Assembly: GCA_905479595.1 (NCBI GenBank)
Contig: CAJQND010000250.1
Span: 1 to 6,079, forward strand
Direction: 5' to 3'
DNA: 6,079 nt
Source of the DNA: an uncultured Hyphomicrobiales bacterium
Lineage (GTDB): Bacteria; Pseudomonadota; Alphaproteobacteria; Rhizobiales; CAJQND01
Shown here piece by piece: positions 1-6,067 of this stretch; positions within the stretch are counted from its first letter, which is position 1, and every line of letters starts with the position of its first letter. A program made the position numbers and the translations under genes. The notes below the pieces were generated by a model that was given only the letters and a program-made list of their open reading frames with translations, ran no database searches and had not been told where the DNA came from.

Positions 1-1865
1 AAATACGGGTTTTTCGCCAGCTTGTCTTCATTGAACGCATCGCCAATCGCGGTGCCAAACATCAAGTTTTCCCCCAGCGTTGCCTGTAAGGAATAGGCGT
101 CGGGCAGGAACGGCTCAACCAGCTTGTTCAGGGGAGGTTGGGTGAGGCGTTGGCGTAATTCCTTGCGCGCTTCCAGGAATTTGGCGGCCAATTCCGGCTC
201 TTCTTCCGGATCGATATGGCCGCGCAGGCCGAAATCAAACACATCCTGGCGCAAGTCCACCGTATGGAGAACATCGCGAGCAAGACTGTCAATTGCCTCA
301 CTGCCGCGCGTGCCAAGCGCATCATAGTCCAGCCAGTCAGCATCAATGTCGAGGGTGGTGTTGCCCGACAACGTGGATTCCAGAATTTCCCAATTGCGCT
401 GTTTGGTTGCAGCCTCATCCATTTCCCCGCGCTCACCAGGTTGGTGCATGAGCCCATACAGCAAGCTCTCGCGCACTGTTCCCTGACGGAAATAGGTATC
501 TGGCGACACATAACCCAAGCGCCGGCCAGTAACGAATTCAGGTAAATCTTCGACCGAATCTTCATTGAAATTGATCGACCCCGATGTGAGCGGAATAAGC
601 CGGGCAATCACATCGGGAATAGTTTCTGCGCCAGAGTTCACGCTGCCAACCACCGCTACGCGCTCATCGAGGCCTATTGAGAAACTGGCGCTTTCGATCA
701 GTTTGGCACCAGCATCATCAGTCACTCCGACACGGGCAGCTTTCAACGCCCCGGCAAGCGGAGGCACCGGTTCTGTGGGTAAGTTCTGGATTTCTTCCGG
801 GGTCATGTTTTCGACCTGGAACTGTTCGATCACCTGACTGTACTTGATTTGCACATCAAGGCGCTGCTGATCATATGAAATCAGATCGCGGATCGGGCCG
901 GGCAGGTCTTTATAGGCGGCAATGACGGCGACCAGCTGGCCAATATCCAAGGTGCCACGAATAGCGAAATATCCGCCCACCAGATAGAACAGAAACGGGG
1001 TTATCTGCGCCAGCAGATTGTTGAGAAACTTGATAAAGAATTTGCGCTGGAACAGTTCGTAACGAATGGCGAAAATACGCCCCAACCGGTTGGAAATGTC
1101 AGCACGCTCATAGTTTGAGGTATCGTTGGCATGCACACCGCCAATGCCATCGACAATCTCACCAACCCGCCCGGCAAGGGCGCGGGCTGTAATCTGGCGT
1201 TCCTTGCCAAGTATCAGCAAGCGGCGGCGCAGGCGTGGAATAAACGCTGCCTGCACCAGCACAATTGACCCGGCGATCAAGCCGAGCCAGAAATTTTGCG
1301 CCAGAATAAACACCATGGCCGTGAGCGCCTGGCCGCCGAGAAACACCGGCTGCACCAGCATATCGCCGATAAACCCGCCCAGCGGCTCAACCTCATCCTT
1401 GATCATGGTCGCCATTTCAGGCGCCTTGACCCTTCGGAACTGGCCCATGGGGAACCGCAAAACCCGGTCGACCAGATCATAGCGCAGCCGCCGCAGCATG
1501 CGTTCGCCAAGCCGGCCTTTGTATGTGTTGATGTAGAACTTGAACAGCCCGTTGATGCATACGAAGGCAAGGAACGACATGCTGAGCGCGATCAGGTATC
1601 CCAACCGCTCCATGTCAATTCCTTCGAAGATGACGAAGGGTTCAGACTTGTAAAGCCAGTCTGGCAGGGAGAAGGAAATCTCCATAAACTTTTGTGTCGA
1701 TTCAGGGCTTGGAAAACCCTGGCCCTGCACTGGTCCGTTGATAATGCGCTTGGGCAGATCAAGCGACAGGAAATACGGCACCATGGACACAAGGATAATC
1801 AACAAGATCCAGATTTGCTGGGCCCTTGTATGTTTCCATATGAATTTGAAAAGACTGGTTTCCAT
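1..1865 (-). CDS. ABC transporter, fused membrane and ATP-binding domains, degenerate NBD (C-terminus beyond window)
   Basis: The frame is open from the ATG at 1865 to the left edge, giving 621 codons with no stop, so the gene is partial at its 3' end. Residues 1-345 look like an exporter-type membrane domain. Hydrophobic segments lie near 18-36, 87-109, 170-190, 192-209, 281-303 and 305-319, with basic cytoplasmic loops between (for example GRLGERMLRRLR, 118-128). A nucleotide-binding domain starts near 370. Its Walker A position (407-415, GSVNSGAET) has Ala413 where the ATP-binding lysine should be. A Q-loop-like region follows (GYVSPDTYF, 451-459), then over 100 residues of unusual insertion; no LSGGQ signature or Walker B is reached before the edge. 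From memory, this resembles large ABC proteins of Alphaproteobacteria with an SLF.[FY]IW-type N-terminus, which supports the start. The only Shine-Dalgarno-like AGAAGG (1882-1887) sits a long 16 nt from the ATG. Substrate unknown; glycan or lipid export is inferred from neighbours only. Confidence 0.88.
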   Translation of the reverse strand, partial: METSLFKFIWKHTRAQQIWILLIILVSMVPYFLSLDLPKRIINGPVQGQGFPSPESTQKFMEISFSLPDWLYKSEPFVIFEGIDMERLGYLIALSMSFLAFVCINGLFKFYINTYKGRLGERMLRRLRYDLVDRVLRFPMGQFRRVKAPEMATMIKDEVEPLGGFIGDMLVQPVFLGGQALTAMVFILAQNFWLGLIAGSIVLVQAAFIPRLRRRLLILGKERQITARALAGRVGEIVDGIGGVHANDTSNYERADISNRLGRIFAIRYELFQRKFFIKFLNNLLAQITPFLFYLVGGYFAIRGTLDIGQLVAVIAAYKDLPGPIRDLISYDQQRLDVQIKYSQVIEQFQVENMTPEEIQNLPTEPVPPLAGALKAARVGVTDDAGAKLIESASFSIGLDERVAVVGSVNSGAETIPDVIARLIPLTSGSINFNEDSVEDLPEFVTGRRLGYVSPDTYFRQGTVRESLLYGLMHQPGERGEMDEAATKQRNWEILESTLSGNTTLDIDADWLDYDALGTRGSEAIDSLARDVLHTVDLRQDVFDFGLRGHIDPEEEPELAAKFLEARKELRQRLTQPPLNKLVEPFLPDAYSLQATLGENLMFGTAIGDAFNEDKLAKNPY

Positions 1866-1911
1866 GGTGCCGGGAAGTTTGCCTTCTTTTGCTTTCAACA
1901 ACAAGCAGGAT

Positions 1912-2454
1912 TCAAACCTGCCACAGAAAGTATGACCAGGGATAATCAAGGCCGCATTTCAGTAATGTCCAGCCTTCAACTGCAATCGGGCGGTCACTGG
2001 CCACCAGCGCACCAGGCGCCAGGGCCGGGGCAGCAAGCGCGCCGAGACTGGCATAAGTACCCATATCACGATCAAATTTCGATGTACCTATATCAGCATG
2101 CATAAAACGCACTTTCCCGATATTTTCCGAAACAATCGGCGGCAGTACTTCAAAAACATCACCGTAATGGAAAATATTTCCATCGCCTTCAACCATTTCG
2201 GTGCCATCGGGGCGGTTATCGAACACCGTAATCGGGTTCTGCGCGAACACCCGGCGTAACCTGTCATAGGTGCGTCCACCCCCATAACCAACCTCCCAGA
2301 CAACACTCCGGTCATCTTCGGGGATAAGGCTGCGAACCATATCAATGAAATCCAACTGCACGCTGGCGCGGTTTTTCATCTGCGTGAGCCGATCATCCCC
2401 GGCGACTTGCGCCACCATTTTATGAAACAACTCTATGTTTTCGTCTTTGATCAT
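1912..2454 (-). CDS. Small class I SAM-dependent methyltransferase-like protein (resembles Methyltransf_17)
   Basis: This 180-residue protein has a Rossmann-type SAM-binding core. Motif I is WEVGYGGGRTYDRL (53-66), with Glu54 and the glycine-rich loop 56-60. An acidic residue ends the second strand (VFDN, Asp79), and further strand ends carry Asp99 (YGDV) and Asp121 (HAD). About 50 mostly helical residues precede the core. Length and the ELGxGxGRTYDxL-type motif recall the small stand-alone methyltransferases of Pfam Methyltransf_17, whose substrates I do not know. The protein ends soon after the SDRP...EGW segment (153-162), with no extra substrate domain. The ATG at 2454 is preceded by GGAAAGG (2464-2470) at 9 nt spacing, which supports this start. 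It is the first gene of a minus-strand pair with the ABC transporter, whose start lies 46 nt beyond this stop. It could methylate a glycan or lipid made by the nearby glycosyltransferases, but this rests on context alone. Confidence 0.82.
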   Translation of the reverse strand: MIKDENIELFHKMVAQVAGDDRLTQMKNRASVQLDFIDMVRSLIPEDDRSVVWEVGYGGGRTYDRLRRVFAQNPITVFDNRPDGTEMVEGDGNIFHYGDVFEVLPPIVSENIGKVRFMHADIGTSKFDRDMGTYASLGALAAPALAPGALVASDRPIAVEGWTLLKCGLDYPWSYFLWQV

Positions 2455-2463
2455 TCGCTCACG

Positions 2464-2470
2464 CCTTTCC
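2464..2470 (-). promoter_or_regulatory. Ribosome binding site of the methyltransferase gene
   Basis: Read on the minus strand the bases are GGAAAGG, purine-rich and close to the Shine-Dalgarno consensus, 9 nt before the ATG at 2454. It decides the start: an upstream ATG (2474-2472) is out of frame and its reading frame closes on TGA almost at once. Confidence 0.6.
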
Positions 2471-2526
2471 GCATAACAGAAAATAGATTAAATACTTCTT
2501 TTATTTAGGTTTTTTCTCAATAAAAT

Positions 2527-2556
2527 TTGTTTTTCATGAGTATAACTAGCTTTAAT
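2527..2556 (+). promoter_or_regulatory. Candidate sigma70-type promoter for the radical SAM gene
   Basis: TTGTTT (2527-2532) and TTTAAT (2551-2556) are separated by 18 bp and resemble -35 and -10 boxes; the -35 is weak (3 of 6 matches) and the -10 better (5 of 6). Transcription would start roughly 30 nt before the ATG at 2594. In such AT-rich DNA a match of this quality can occur by chance; TATAAC at 2541-2546 is an alternative -10. Confidence 0.22.
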
Positions 2557-2593
2557 ACTTCTGTTTTAAGCAACTCTGAGGTTTAAACTTGGC

Positions 2594-3625
2594 ATGATTC
2601 ATAAAACTCTTTTGCACCTCTCACGCCTGCCCAAACCACTTGCGCGGCATTTGCCCCTTTGGTGGTTTAAACGGACCCCAGGCATTGTCATAATTGACGT
2701 CACCAATTCATGCAATCTGCGCTGTCCTGTTTGTCCCGTAACAATTGCGATGAACCGCAAGCGCGGCATGATGAGCCTGGAAGTGTTTAAGGCGATTATT
2801 GATGACTTTAAAGGCTCGACAGATAAACCGGCAATGTATTTCAACTTTTCAGGTGAGCCGACAATCAATCCGGCACTTCCAGAATTTGTTGAATATGCCC
2901 ACCAGAACAACCACGAGACATTTCTAAGCACCAATGCAACAAAGCTTACCCGGCCCATGTGCGAACGGCTGATCAAAGCAGGGCTTGGCCGGATTTATCT
3001 TTGCATGGATGGTTTTTCAAAAATTGCCCAGGAATCATACCGGGTCCGTTCAGACTTCGAAGCGGTGAAGGCAAACATCGAACTCTTTTTGCAAGTGCGT
3101 GAAGACCTGGGTGTTAAAAACCCGTTCTGTGTTCTGCAAACACTGCTTACATCATACTCAGAAAACCAGGTGGATGACATCAAGGCCTGGGCGGGCGAAC
3201 AGGGATTTGACCAAATCCGCCTGAAAACATTTTCTCTCGGGTCTTACACGACACCTGAAGAACGCGAAGAATTTGGCAAGTTCTTGCCGAAGAAAACGAA
3301 ATACCTGCGCCACATTACCGGGAAAACCCGGAAGATATGTCTGGAACCGCTCATTCAAACAGTGGTGTTCTGGAATGGTGATCTTGGGTTGTGCTGCATT
3401 GATTATGATCAAATGATCCAGCTTCCCAACCTCAAGGAAAATGGTTTTCTCGCCGCCTATCGCTCAGACGACGCAGCGCGCGCACGCAAAAAAGGGTTCC
3501 TGAAGCAATTTGATATTTGCGCGGAATGCTCCTACTCCAATGCTGACAATATGGGCTATAAAATCAACTTGGCGGGTAAGCGCACAGTTACACCAACACC
3601 TGAGCGCGAACTGATTGAAGCCTAG
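2594..3625 (+). CDS. Radical SAM enzyme with SPASM-like auxiliary-cluster C-terminus
   Basis: The 343-residue protein carries the radical SAM motif CNLRCPVC (Cys40, Cys44, Cys47; CX3CX2C), which binds the [4Fe-4S] cluster that cleaves S-adenosylmethionine. A GEP motif (87-89, in NFSGEPT) and the LSTNAT segment (111-116) fit the partial TIM barrel of the family. The C-terminal third has Cys249-X12-Gly262-X4-Cys267 (plus Cys268) and CAEC (Cys309, Cys312). This is the short SPASM/twitch pattern with four well-spaced cysteines, probably enough for one auxiliary iron-sulfur cluster; the later CX5CX3C part of full SPASM domains is absent. Relatives modify peptides, sugars or cofactors, and the substrate cannot be told from sequence. 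Start: ATG at 2594 with TGAGG (2577-2581) 12 nt upstream, a long but usable spacing. It is the only plus-strand gene, more AT-rich than the glycosyltransferases, and ends 10 bp from the convergent gene's stop. A role in modifying a glycan or its carrier is possible but unproven. Confidence 0.9.
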   Translation: MIHKTLLHLSRLPKPLARHLPLWWFKRTPGIVIIDVTNSCNLRCPVCPVTIAMNRKRGMMSLEVFKAIIDDFKGSTDKPAMYFNFSGEPTINPALPEFVEYAHQNNHETFLSTNATKLTRPMCERLIKAGLGRIYLCMDGFSKIAQESYRVRSDFEAVKANIELFLQVREDLGVKNPFCVLQTLLTSYSENQVDDIKAWAGEQGFDQIRLKTFSLGSYTTPEEREEFGKFLPKKTKYLRHITGKTRKICLEPLIQTVVFWNGDLGLCCIDYDQMIQLPNLKENGFLAAYRSDDAARARKKGFLKQFDICAECSYSNADNMGYKINLAGKRTVTPTPERELIEA

Positions 3626-3639
3626 GGTCAGGACCCTAG
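3622..3639. terminator. Perfect inverted repeat spanning both convergent stop codons, possible bidirectional transcription stop
   Basis: CTAGGGTC (3622-3629) and GACCCTAG (3632-3639) are perfect reverse complements separated by AG. In RNA this could fold as a 7-bp stem with a CAGG-type tetraloop, from either strand. The left arm contains the TAG stop of the radical SAM gene (3623-3625) and the right arm the TAG of the minus-strand glycosyltransferase (3638-3636). No T-run follows on either strand, so it is not a classical intrinsic terminator. It may slow polymerase or protect 3' ends, or be chance. Confidence 0.4.
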
Positions 3640-4796
3640 CCCCGCTGGCGCAGCAACCTGTCCAAGATTTCAGCGCTGCGTTTGGCACCGTTCACGTCAG
3701 GCAGCTCTGCATCCGATAAAGATTTGAGTTTCAGGGCCCGGTCAATCGCCGCCAGCAAGCTTGCCGGGGTGAGATCTGTTTCTGCAACCCATGCGGCCTG
3801 CCCCTTGGCGGCGAGCAGTTCAGCCCGCCTTGTTTGCTCGGTTTCCCCGCCTGTCGAAAACGGCACAAGCACAGAACGGCAGCGCGCTGTGAGAACGTCT
3901 GCAACTGTATTGTATCCCGCTTGTGAAATTGACAGTTTCGCACTGGCGAACAAGGCGGGTAGGTCTGCGCGAAAGCGCTCAAGGATGGCATTTTCCGGCA
4001 AGTTCCTGGCGAGAGCATCAAAGGCAGCATCGTCCAGATTGGGCCCAGACAAGAACAGCCATTTCTTATTCCCCAGCGGGCTCATTGGCATGGTTTTGGC
4101 AGCTGCTGCCAACAGTGCACCACCAACTGCGCCACCCCCGGCAGAAACGATTACATCGAAATGTGGCCCGGATGCAGGCTCGGCCGGTTCTGGCGCGACG
4201 ATTCCTGTGTAGTGGAGTTTGGCGGCGATTTCGCTTGCTTCAGGAAAGCTTGCATCGAGCGGTGCAAAACGTTCATCCCCGTGCACCAGAACCGCATCAA
4301 ACAAGGTTTGGACAAGTTCCAGGGTTTCGGTAATCCGTTCTGGTTTGCGGCCCTCCTGGAGAATGTCACGAATGGAGGAAACAATCAGCGGGCGGGGGTA
4401 TAATTTGCGCGCGGCGGCAATGAGCGGGCGCAGCTCAAAACGCATAATGCGCCGTGCAAATGGATAAGCTTCGATCAGCACAATATTGGGACTGAAGCTC
4501 TCCACCAACCCAGTGAGCAGCGCACACCGAACGGCCTTCAGATCATCTGATACCGGCGCACCATTGGCGTCCACCAGCGCACCAAAACCTTCCGGGCCAG
4601 CGCTTAGTGCGGGCAGATGCACCAGTTCCGCGCCGCCCCAGTCCATAGCGGCAACATCGCGCCCACCAAATGCGATTTTCACTTCGAACCCGTTTGCTGA
4701 AAGTGCGCGAGCAATACGCGCTGCGCGCACCACATGGCCGATGCCAAGAAGATGTTGCACATAAAACAGAACGCGCGGGTTGGAAGGCCGCTCCAT
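3636..4796 (-). CDS. MurG-like GT-B glycosyltransferase (resembles COG4671 predicted glycosyl transferases)
   Basis: The protein is 386 residues from the ATG at 4796. The N-terminal half opens with RVLFYVQHLLGIGHVVRA (8-24), the glycine-rich first loop of GT-B enzymes such as MurG, with His21 after GIG. The C-terminal half has SAGGGAVGG (218-226), SQAGYNTVAD (291-300) and VPFSTGGETEQTRRAELLA (311-329), the typical GT28-like donor-binding region with glutamates 318 and 320 and Gln321. It should transfer a sugar from a nucleotide donor; donor and acceptor are unknown. No signal peptide or obvious membrane helix is visible, so it probably works in the cytosol or at the inner membrane face. The upstream gene's TGA (4798-4796) overlaps this ATG as TGATG, and there is no good ribosome binding site, which points to translational coupling. 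A TTG one codon upstream (4799) would give an ATGA-like overlap but is less likely as start. It converges on the radical SAM gene. Confidence 0.87.
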   Translation of the reverse strand: MERPSNPRVLFYVQHLLGIGHVVRAARIARALSANGFEVKIAFGGRDVAAMDWGGAELVHLPALSAGPEGFGALVDANGAPVSDDLKAVRCALLTGLVESFSPNIVLIEAYPFARRIMRFELRPLIAAARKLYPRPLIVSSIRDILQEGRKPERITETLELVQTLFDAVLVHGDERFAPLDASFPEASEIAAKLHYTGIVAPEPAEPASGPHFDVIVSAGGGAVGGALLAAAAKTMPMSPLGNKKWLFLSGPNLDDAAFDALARNLPENAILERFRADLPALFASAKLSISQAGYNTVADVLTARCRSVLVPFSTGGETEQTRRAELLAAKGQAAWVAETDLTPASLLAAIDRALKLKSLSDAELPDVNGAKRSAEILDRLLRQRG

Positions 4797-6055
4797 CAAG
4801 CAACGCCGCGCTGCCGGTTCTTGCCGGGTTCTGTGGCCGCAAACAGGGCCATAAGTTCCGCAATTCCAGTTTCACAGGAGAATTTACTGTGCACGATTGC
4901 CTGACCTGCCAGTCCCTGCTCAATGCGCAATTTCGGTGCAGCAATAAGCTCTGCCAATGCTTCTGCGAGGTCAGCAGCATTATCTGGCGGCACAATACGG
5001 GCATTCAAGCCATCTTGCAGCAATTCGGTTACACCGGACACCGGGGTAGAAATACACGTTAATGCCTGGCTTTGCGCCTCCACCAACACATTTGGCAACC
5101 CATCGCGATCGCCATCCCTCGCCACCCGGCACGGGAGCGCAAACAAGTCACTTTGCCGATACAGGCCGATCACCTCTTCCTGCGCCAGCGCGCCGTGCCA
5201 GGTGATGCGGTCTTCCAAACCGAGGCGGGCGGCTTGTTGCTTGAGATCATCCAGTAGCTCGCCGCCGCCCACATGGCTCCATTGCCAGGCAAGACCAGGA
5301 GGCAAGAGCGCAAACGCATCGAGCAACACGTCCAGGCCCTTTTTCTCCACGGCACGTCCGACGGTTAAAATCCGCGCCGGATTCTGCGGGTCGCTGCCAT
5401 CGCGTTGTGAGCCGGGATTTTCAGGCGCCGGAAAACGCTTCAGATCAAGGCCGTGATAGATGAGCTTCACTTTGTCTGGGTCACACGCGAGCCCGGCGAG
5501 ATGGGCGGCCCCATAACGGGTGCACACTGATACCCACTGCATGTCGTTGAGTTTTCCGGTCAGTTCCCAATCGGGAGATGTCCAGATATCTTTTGCATGG
5601 GCCGAGCACGACCAGGGCTTTCCTGTGATAAGGCTGGCATAGGAGGTGACCGAGGCAGGTGTGTGAATAAAATGCGCATGCAGCCGGGTTACATCGTTCC
5701 CAAGCTCTGCCGCCAACACCAGAGCCTGACCAAAGCGGCGCACCCTGTTGCGCGAAAAATCATTGCTGAGATCAGCGAGCCATAATGACCGCGCATGGCG
5801 GTAGCCAGCAAATTTGCGCACCTTCAACCAGGCAGCGAATACGCGCCCTGGTTCATTGTGAAGATATTCTGGCAGGTAGCGCACCGGCGCAGTGATTTCA
5901 TCGTGAACTGGATGGGTAGCGGGGTCATAAGGATGGCGCAGGGATACAATTTCAATATCCAGCCCGGCTTTTTCCAGACCACGGATTTCCTGAGCAATGA
6001 ACGTTTCTGAAAGGCGCGGATATCCTTTGAGAACAAATGCAATTTTGCCGCTCAT
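4796..6055 (-). CDS. GT4-family glycosyltransferase (WcaL-like, polysaccharide biosynthesis)
   Basis: The 419-residue protein has a complete GT-B fold. The N-terminal domain begins KIAFVLKGYPRLSETFIAQE (4-23), a hallmark of colanic-acid WcaL-type and related exopolysaccharide glycosyltransferases. LHAHFIHTPA (125-134) and SAHAKDIW (151-158) follow, matching the acceptor-side motifs of that group. The GT4 C-terminal domain contains YHGLDLKRF (200-208), LTVGRAVEKKGLDVLLDAF (230-248; Arg234 and Lys239 as likely donor-phosphate contacts) and DGLPNVLVEA (318-327). The last corresponds to the EX7E motif of retaining GT4 enzymes but has Asp318 in place of the first Glu, a conservative change. It should move a sugar from a nucleotide donor onto a lipid-linked or glycan acceptor at the inner membrane; the sugars are unknown. 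The ATG at 6055 has GAAGG 7 nt upstream. The frame stays open to the window's right edge, but the family N-terminus fits this ATG. It is coupled to the next glycosyltransferase. Confidence 0.92.
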   Translation of the reverse strand: MSGKIAFVLKGYPRLSETFIAQEIRGLEKAGLDIEIVSLRHPYDPATHPVHDEITAPVRYLPEYLHNEPGRVFAAWLKVRKFAGYRHARSLWLADLSNDFSRNRVRRFGQALVLAAELGNDVTRLHAHFIHTPASVTSYASLITGKPWSCSAHAKDIWTSPDWELTGKLNDMQWVSVCTRYGAAHLAGLACDPDKVKLIYHGLDLKRFPAPENPGSQRDGSDPQNPARILTVGRAVEKKGLDVLLDAFALLPPGLAWQWSHVGGGELLDDLKQQAARLGLEDRITWHGALAQEEVIGLYRQSDLFALPCRVARDGDRDGLPNVLVEAQSQALTCISTPVSGVTELLQDGLNARIVPPDNAADLAEALAELIAAPKLRIEQGLAGQAIVHSKFSCETGIAELMALFAATEPGKNRQRGVA

Positions 6056-6062
6056 AAACCGG

Positions 6063-6067
6063 CCTTC
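6063..6067 (-). promoter_or_regulatory. Ribosome binding site of the GT4 gene
   Basis: On the minus strand this reads GAAGG, 7 nt before the ATG at 6055. A second purine block, GGGGAGGG (6077-6070), lies just upstream. An upstream reading frame could end at the TGA overlapping the ATG (6054-6052, ATGA), which would hint at another gene of the same operon beyond the window, but only 24 bases are visible. Confidence 0.5.

Larger units (their letters stand above)
2455..2593. promoter_or_regulatory. Divergent AT-rich intergenic promoter region
   Basis: This is the only non-coding stretch of any size in the window, and it lies between two divergently oriented genes, so promoters for both directions are expected here. 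It is far more AT-rich than the flanking genes. A TATAAC (2541-2546, plus) overlaps a TATACT (2544-2539, minus), two near-consensus -10 hexamers facing opposite ways, though neither has a convincing -35. The region also holds a 9-bp direct repeat AATACTTCT at 2491-2499 and 2554-2562, and an AT-only inverted repeat, TTTTATT at 2499-2505 with AATAAAA at 2519-2525. These could be regulator sites. No open frame in it looks coding. Confidence 0.55.

Noticed and set aside
128..607. 159-codon minus-strand frame within the ABC transporter
   Set aside because: It is a shifted frame of the same strand. The true frame stays open from 1865 to the edge and gives the continuous ABC domain, so neither a separate gene nor a frameshift is needed.
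621..647. Degenerate Walker A as a sign of a pseudogene or sequencing error
   Set aside because: The frame is uninterrupted for 621 codons, flanking strands and Q-loop region are well kept, and several residues around the lysine position differ together, which a single error would not cause.
1296..2105. 269-codon open frame on the plus strand, antisense to the ABC transporter and methyltransferase genes
   Set aside because: It is rich in His, Gln and Pro with no recognisable motif, spans two well-supported genes on the other strand and the gap between them, and has the composition of a mirror frame of GC-rich coding DNA.
2499..2525. Inverted repeat TTTTATT/AATAAAA as an intrinsic terminator
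   Set aside because: The arms are AT-only, the loop is 13 nt, and it lies between divergent starts where no gene ends. Kept only as a note under the intergenic region.
3682..4212. 176-codon plus-strand frame opposite the MurG-like glycosyltransferase
   Set aside because: Low-complexity Ala/Ser composition typical of an antisense shadow; the minus strand encodes a complete GT-B enzyme here.
4797..4799. TTG at 4799 as the start of the MurG-like glycosyltransferase
   Set aside because: The next codon is ATG, which gives a classical TGATG stop-start overlap; nothing in the sequence favours the rarer TTG.
4923..5456. 177-codon plus-strand frame opposite the GT4 gene
   Set aside because: It is Ser, Pro and Arg rich without motifs, and lies wholly inside a gene with clear GT4 motifs on the other strand.
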